From Corythucha ciliata (lineage: Eukaryota; Arthropoda; Insecta; Hemiptera; Tingidae): DNA of 64,000 nucleotides. The stretch is taken from positions 14,919,009-14,983,008 of the forward strand of contig CM075938.1 of NCBI GenBank assembly GCA_038030265.1. Reading direction: 5' to 3'. This document shows positions 58,211 to 64,000 of this stretch, in pieces. Position 1 is the stretch's first letter. Every line of letters begins with the position of its first letter. The notes beneath the pieces are model-generated. The model ran no database searches. It was given only the letters and a program-made list of their open reading frames with translations, and was not told the origin of the DNA. Both the position numbers and the translations under genes were made by a program.

Positions 58211-59034
58211 CATTGCCCGAAAAATTTACCCACAACGCGTTATGGACAGTGTGAAATGCTCACAACGCGTCGTAAGTAATTTTTTTCTCCCAGTGGGATG
58301 AATGAATTACCCATCTGGGTCACTCATTTTACTCGATAGCCGAAATAAAGTTTAGGACAGGCTATTTCGCGTCGTGGGTCTTCCGATTTTACTCACAACG
58401 CGTTCTGGCTACTTCGATTTACCCGCAACGCGTTTTGCACATGTCTAATTACTCACAACGCAGAGTCAGATGTGTCTGAACTCCCATTACACCGTTATTA
58501 CTCGACAGTTAAAGAAAATGAAATGGAAAGATAATTAAACTCGATTATGATTGAATGAAAAAAATTTCATATAGCAAAAAGGAAATTAAAATGAAATGAC
58601 AGTAGCGAAACATGGAACGAGGAAGAAACATATACTCAAAGAGGCAAACTTTATCTATTCACGCATGATACGCTCCCGTGGCATTTACCACGAGATCACA
58701 GGAGACGCCCAACAGACTCAAACTGTAAGTTATCGCTGTCTAATCAGGCACGACACAGAAGCCGGGTTCAAATCACTATGTGGGTAAATCGAAATACGCA
58801 CAGCGCGTTGTGGGTAATTCGAAATACGCACAGCGCGTTATGATTAAAATCTGAAGACCCACGACGTGAAATAAACTCACCCTAACCTTTATTTCGGCTA
58901 TTGAGCAAAATGAATTACCCATAACGCGTTATGGGTATTTCATTCCGCCCAGTGGGCGAATAAAATTACTCACGACGCGTTGTGATCATTTCGCACTGCC
59001 CATAACGCGTAGTGGGTAAATTTTTCGGGCAATG
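58211..59034. mobile_element. 824-bp foldback element with ACGCGT-rich arms
   Basis: The left arm (58211-58470) and right arm (58780-59034) are imperfect inverse complements over about 255 bp, starting CATTGCCCGAAAAATTTACC. Each arm carries repeated TTACCCACAACGCGTT modules, themselves palindromic. A perfect 20-bp palindrome, ACCCATAACGCGTTATGGGT, lies at 58917-58936. The 310-bp loop is AT-rich and ends with a box B-like word. There is no transposase and no clear target duplication. It resembles foldback-type DNA elements. Confidence 0.8.
58765..58774 (+). promoter_or_regulatory. Pol III box B-like motif in the foldback loop
   Basis: GGTTCAAATC matches the tRNA box B core. About 45 nt upstream, CAGACTCAAACTG could be a decayed anticodon arm, but no full cloverleaf can be drawn. 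It may be a tRNA-derived remnant or chance. Confidence 0.3.
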
Positions 59035-59483
59035 CGCGAATTCGGTCATTGCAAATAACATATACAATGCTCGCTTCGCAACTCAGCGGGCCTGGGCTGC
59101 GCAATCCAGCTATTGCCCATTACACTATAATGCTGCGGTGAGCTGTGACACGGCTCACTCGGCTTCGTGTGGGCGTTCACGGCGGTGCGCGTATGACAAA
59201 TCAACCGCGCATCGACCAAAACGCCCGCGTAGTACGGGGGTGAAGTGCACAACTAATGGATTCTCAGGGTATAGCGTATAAGAGCCCTTAAGTGCCAGCG
59301 GACTCGGTAGATCCGACCCTCGAAAAAAAAAAAAAATCTCAGAATAATTATGTCCAGTGCCCGCGTGTTTTTGCCGTTTGGTTGATTTCTGGGGCTCCGG
59401 TTGACACAAAGTTCCAATTTTTCCACCAATAAGGTCACAAAATCCCCACAAATTGAGTGTTAGACGAGTGATATTTTTACGTA
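59035..59483. other. GC-richer stretch with internal A14 run
   Basis: The segment 59040-59320 is richer in GC than its surroundings and ends CTCGAAAAAAAAAAAAAA near 59321-59336. This could be the tail of a short retroposed sequence. I find no tRNA head, coding domain or flanking duplication to confirm it. Confidence 0.35.
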
Positions 59484-59595
59484 GTGCATGCAAAACGCTG
59501 AAACCGTAGGCGCCTACGCTGTCTGTCTTCCCTCGCACCTCAACGAGGCAAGACAGACAATGTAGGCTCCTACGGCTACAGCTTTTCGCATGCAC
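59484..59595. mobile_element. 112-bp hairpin element flanked by TA
   Basis: The 52-bp arms 59484-59535 and 59544-59595 are inverse complements with about eight mismatches. They start GTGCATGC and share CTGTCTGTCTT, around an 8-nt loop. TA lies on both sides. It fits a very small mariner-type MITE and, as RNA, would also resemble a miRNA-type precursor. No transcript evidence is available. Confidence 0.65.
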
Positions 59596-59739
59596 TAACT
59601 ACTAACCCTCGTAATTTAAGCGATCTCAATATCAATGATGTTTCTACTTTTAAATAAAATTAAAATGGACCGCTTTAAAGAAGGATGAGCTGCTGCTCAA
59701 GTGCTCCCCCCAGTGCTGCACCCATGCTTGTTAATGAGC

Positions 59740-59900
59740 ACTATCTCTCATTTTTAGCCAAGAATTGTCATTATTCCTCCATTTTAAACACAAATATCGT
59801 GAACCTTAGGCTTTTCATCGCGAAACCGCGCATTAGTGCATTTTCTCAATTTCAACCGTGAAAAATCGCTTTTTATCCATTTTTTTCGCGCTACCTGCTT
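59740..59900 (-). repeat. R-D fragment, minus orientation
   Basis: AATTTCAACCGTGAAAAATC, CATTTTAAACACAAATATCG and similar words are inverted R-D units. A further patch lies at 60355-60480. Confidence 0.5.
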
Positions 59901-60077
59901 CGTAAGTTGCCCATTACGATAACATAGTAACTCCAGTAAGTTGAATTTTTCATAACCTGGTACTTGAAAAGTACTTGACATGAAAAGTTGTTTACATGTC
60001 AGTTTTCTATAACCTTGTGCAACCTTTGTTGAAATGTTTTCACCTCATCCGTGATTACAGAAATATCTTAAGACATG

Positions 60078-60144
60078 TTTTTTTGTTTGTTTTTTTTTTT
60101 TTTTTTTTTTGTTTGTTTGTTTGTTTTTTTTTTTTTTTTTTTTT
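60078..60144 (+). repeat. 67-bp T-rich tract with TTTG interruptions
   Basis: A near-pure T tract interrupted only by GTTT groups. No obvious element body lies on either side to which it could be a reverse polyA tail. Confidence 0.8.
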
Positions 60145-60210
60145 CAAAAGAATAAAACTGGGTAATTTTCGACGATGGTTGCGCGAAAAATAACGTACAT
60201 CACTCGACTA

Positions 60211-60300
60211 TTAAGTGGTACAACCCGCTCGTTTTTAATTAGCGGCCTCGGCAAGCCTCGTCCGCCAAACAAAAACCTCGCAGGTAATGCACCACTTACT
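60211..60300. mobile_element. Small hairpin MITE-like element
   Basis: TTAAGTGGTACAACC on the left and the inverse of TGCACCACTTACT on the right pair, and so do the following GTTTTT and GGCGG words. The arms are about 40 bp and roughly 75 percent complementary. The superfamily is unknown. Confidence 0.4.
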
Positions 60301-60480
60301 AATCTTGTAATGCAATCTACTATTACCGTCGATGAGCGCTCAATCTCAACTTTATCCTTGAGTGAACGCTTTTTCACCAACTTATCCGTGAATTAGCCGT
60401 TTTTTCTCAATTATAAAGCAACAAGAGCAGGAAATTAACGCGTTTCCTCAACTTCGACGGGGTTTTGCATTGAGAGACCA

Positions 60481-63400
60481 TGAATGAGCCCTTTTCCTAT
60501 ACAATTTAGCTACGTAAATGGGTAAAATCCACCTTTTGTTTTAAATTAATTAATTCCAGTAAGTGAGAGAGAATATTTTCGTGTATTAACTCTAGGCTAA
60601 TCCTACCGATAAACATCACTTGAACAGACCATTTTTCTTTGTGGCACAAAAAAGGTAATTTTGGTCCATGATTTATCAAATGACCAAGAATTCGGGCACG
60701 AAATGACCAATTTAATCAAAATCGCGTCAAAGCCGCAGCCATAGCAGATGTGCTCGACCAACTCCAATGGCTCCTTGTCATCCTGGAGGTTTTACCCCGG
60801 AAACCCACACAATCAGGCTTTGCGAGAACCTTTGAAAGGACCTTGGAAAAGTCGAGTTGAACACCAACACAAAAAAAGTAGGCACTCGCTCTGTTATGCG
60901 GGAAATTGCCTCAACTCGGTTCGCGCGGATATTTTGGTCATGCGGGTGAGTAGTCTAACTAACCGCGTTGTCGTCGTTCCCTGGTATTTCAACCGGCGTC
61001 CAACAGATGGATTGTTGGGACGTGAAACTGAAAAAGGATAACGGCGTTTTACCACCCAACACCTTTGACATGTGCTTCAATCGTGCGGGTTCGTGTTTAA
61101 CTGGTTGTGTGAGGGGATGGGGGAGGATTTCGATGCGTGGTGCTGGAGGGTGTAATGACATTGTAATTAGGGTCTATACGCCTTGCTGCTTAACGTCCAC
61201 CTTGCGTCCGCTTTCAACGATTACAATTATCATTTTAAGCTTTCTCTCTTGAATTTTGCGATACAATAATTGAAATTGGATTGAATTTGTGTCCTTTGAA
61301 ATTTTCGTTTTAAAGATTGCCGGCACGAATTGAACATTTTTTACACGAAGGGAAATAAAACGCACACCAATGAAATAGAGAATAAAGAAACGGAGTGTTT
61401 GGGATTCGTGAAACAGTGTGGGGGGAGGGAGGGCGAAGCCCACCTGTTCCAAGCATTCAGGCATTTAATTAGACTTCCTGCCAAATGTTGTGTGTAGTGA
61501 TGGTAGAAGGAAGGTTTGGAGAGTCTGGAGGGGGGGCTTTTTATGTTCCACACTGGTGGGCGCAAGGCGGGAGAATATTTCCCGGCTACCTATAATACTA
61601 CCATTCTCTGTCCCAGAATAATTCTATCGTACAAACGATTTCACCGTCATTCTTAATAGTTTGCAGGGAGCTTCCCTTCAACTCTCGCATTACATTCACG
61701 TAAAATTGGAATGTGGCTCACGAACGAAAGAGCTCTTCATGCATCTGTTTCATCTCCCCCCCCCCCACACACACCATGAACGTAGCCATCATAACCCATA
61801 GGTTTTCTACCTCGTCCTTTCTCTTAATGATGCTTTTATATAGGAGTAAACGAAACCGTTTGGCATTTAGAGAATATTATTTTCTCTCTCTCGTTCCACC
61901 TCTAAACTTCGACAAAAACAACAAAATGGTGGCACGTAGCCGCTTTTTTTTTTTTTTTTTTTTTTTTTTTACGGAATGCAGATACCAAAATGATCTGTAC
62001 TTTTCATTTCAAACCCCTCGCCCGCCCCCCATGCCGTCAAGCAATTCATAAAACCACGCTGTGTACGTACATCACGGGTTTTTAAAAGTTTCAAACGCAA
62101 GGAAAATATTGAAAATCAACAATTATCGGTTCGAGAGGGCTCCAACTCCTCAAAATCGAGCAAAAAGACTTGAACTCGAACCGAATTTTAATTTCATGAA
62201 ACATTTATGAATTCAGGGTTGAAAGTACTGAGAGAAGAAAACGTTTTTTCTCCACTTTTCTTCTGATGATATTCTAAAATCCGAATAAATAAAAACATTC
62301 TTTGCCAGACATTTTTATTTATTTATTTTTCTCGTTTAATGAAGAAGCGTTCCAAAAAGAGAGTGTACAGGGCTCTTCAATTTTTAATAAATCAACGATT
62401 TTAGTTCAATTTATCGTAAAAAGCGAGAGATTTTGCGGTTTCCTCTTTCCTTTTTCAAGTGTATTTTGTCCTTAAAAGTCTCGAAGCCAATTAAAACGGA
62501 TGAAGTGGCTTGGTTGGAAGAGTGGGTTTTTGGATGACGATGGGGGGTGGGGAGGAAATAAATTAAGTTTAATGATCCGGCGTCTAATTATAAAAGATTG
62601 CTTTCTGTTTTTAGCGAAGATATACCACGGGTATTATATCTGCGAGGAGTAATAAATTGAAGAAAAAAAAAAATGTTGTTGATGAGTTAAAATACGCATT
62701 TTGGGTCATCATTGACGCGATTTATTTAGGTCGTAACATCGACTATTTTTGGTTCTTGTGCGCTCGAGGCGTTATTCATAGGTAAAATGTGTGGTTTACT
62801 GATAAGAGAAGTTTGACTTTTGGGTCTCTAAGTGTCAGTCGTGCGGATACTCGCACTATTTTACTATTTTCGCCATAAAATAAATCCAAATAATTATGAA
62901 AAATACTGGCACTCTTTGTAATCAATATTGCGCGTGCTGAAACTTTAATTAAACCTCCTCTCCCTGACTGTCTGATACTAAACACTTTCCACCTTGTTAA
63001 AGATATGACAAGGAGTTGAAGTTTAATTTAGTTCCTTTGTTGACTACAATCAGCTTCGTTGAGGAAGTCGAATGGTTAATGGGTGATGGTGTGGGGGGGG
63101 GGGAACAAGTGTGAAAGGGAAGAAGGGTTGAAACTCCTAACACTTGACAAGGAAGAGGCGGAGTTGTCGAGGACAATACCTTAAAACCGTCATATATTAG
63201 AGACCTTTGGGAGTTCTCCAAAGTCAGTGACGGAGTATAGGAAAGGAGAGAAATCCGAGAACTCTCCTTGCTCTGTTTTATGAAAAAGGTTTGAAGATTC
63301 TCATTATTCCCCACACTATCAACACGCTCTTTTGTATTTTGCTTGATGGGTTTTACTTTTCACTTTTTTTGAAGTTTCAGACAATAACACTCGAGCCCTG

Positions 63401-64000
63401 TTAATAAAGAGGCGTGAGAGAAACGGGAAATGAGGGACTGAGAAATATTGTCAACTTAACGTCACTTTTTTTTTTTTTTTTTAGCTTTATTCTCACACAT
63501 TTTTCTTTTTCTCAGAGAAAAGCTATTAGAACGTCGCGGAGGGATTCCCCAAGGAAGAAAAAAGGAACGACAGGATGAGGAGAATTCCGGTGAAGGGAGA
63601 AGGGAATGGTCCGGCTGGGATGGAGCGAGAGAGAAAGAGTGAGTGTGCAAACAGAGAGAAGAAAGTTTGCGGATTAGAGCACGATCCCGCCTCCTGCAAA
63701 TACATTGCCCCCCCCCTCTCATCTTACACTAAAGCCTGAAGTCCGAAAGGAGTTTTTAGCCTTTTTTTTCTTTTTTCTCAGTGTTTGTCTCCAACCCTGT
63801 CAAGCAATAGACACAGGAACTCCACCGGATCGCCGTAAGGGGATAAAAACGGGAGGGAATCCAAGTTTTATAAGAGAACATGGCTTGCACTGGACTTATT
63901 TACAGTGTAACTTCCTTTATTTAGAAAATAAAAATTGTTTAAATTATTTTCTAAACTTCTATAGCAGCCTCTCGCCCTCGGGAGTAACAGTAAATTTTTA
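60481..64000. other. AT-rich DNA without recognisable genes
   Basis: Simple sequence dominates: T27 at 61944-61970, C10 near 61759, G10 near 63092, T18 near 63465 and GAGA tracts near 63625. Open frames are under 115 codons and low complexity. I see no domain, tRNA or transposon end. Confidence 0.45.

Noticed and set aside
58700..58775. Resemblance of ACAGACTCAAACTGT plus the box B word to a selenocysteine or leucine tRNA
   Set aside because: The anticodon arm is short, no acceptor stem can be paired and the variable arm does not fold. I keep only the box B-like word at low confidence.
59155..59595. 146-codon minus-strand frame
   Set aside because: It crosses the hairpin element and an A14 run, and its composition suggests chance.

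Overview
The window looks like repeat-rich, gene-poor nuclear DNA of an invertebrate animal. The sequence is AT-rich, with many A, T, C and G homopolymers and short GA/CT microsatellites. I found no convincing host protein-coding gene, no rRNA and no clearly functional tRNA in 64 kb. The evidence for an animal is a BEL/Pao-type gag relic (a superfamily known from metazoans), a Ty1/copia element whose primer site matches the half-tRNA-iMet priming described for Drosophila copia, and hAT-like ends. An arthropod, perhaps a crustacean, is only a guess.

Most of the window is old mobile DNA. Five families of badly decayed short tandem repeats, here called R-A to R-E, recur in blocks of 0.2 to 2 kb in both orientations. 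R-A fills 1-1260. R-B lies inside a 3.2-kb segment that occurs twice in tandem (5254-8358 and 8490-11598) and again, inverted, near 30.7-31.2 kb. R-C is at 18.1-18.8, 37.7-38.2 and, inverted, 44.2-44.5 kb. R-D, a roughly 28-30 bp unit, is the largest: 20.0-21.9, 26.4-28.4, 35.9-37.4, 48.4-48.8, 55.6-57.2 and 59.7-60.5 kb. R-E, about 16 bp, is at 13.2-13.4 and 57.3-57.5 kb. The R-D block at 20 kb sits between hAT-like ends flanked by an identical 8-bp target duplication, so it is the body of a DNA transposon. A second R-D block at 26 kb shares that element's 5' end region.

The clearest protein-coding remains are at 48844-55577. A complete but dead Ty1/copia retrotransposon there has LTRs, a half-tRNA primer site, a purine tract and a 5-bp target duplication, and it sits inside an R-D array. 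It carries a 2.4-kb DNA transposon inserted in its protease region. That guest has CCCAACTAGCAC ends, a TA target duplication and a broken transposase fragment. Other coding relics are the C-terminal end of a non-LTR retrotransposon (13.4-14.3 kb) and a BEL/Pao gag piece (28.8-29.7 kb).

Several palindromic or TIR elements stand out. One at 35397-35687 encloses a tRNA-Thr-like sequence. One at 58211-59034 has 250-bp arms studded with ACGCGT palindromes. One at 45254-47497 has 33-35 bp TIRs and ordered subterminal motifs. A 112-bp hairpin lies at 59484-59595. The remaining stretches (1.3-5.2, 11.6-13.1, 14.3-18.1, 22-26, 31.4-35.4, 38.2-42.1 and 60.5-64 kb) are AT-rich sequence in which I recognise nothing beyond simple repeats.
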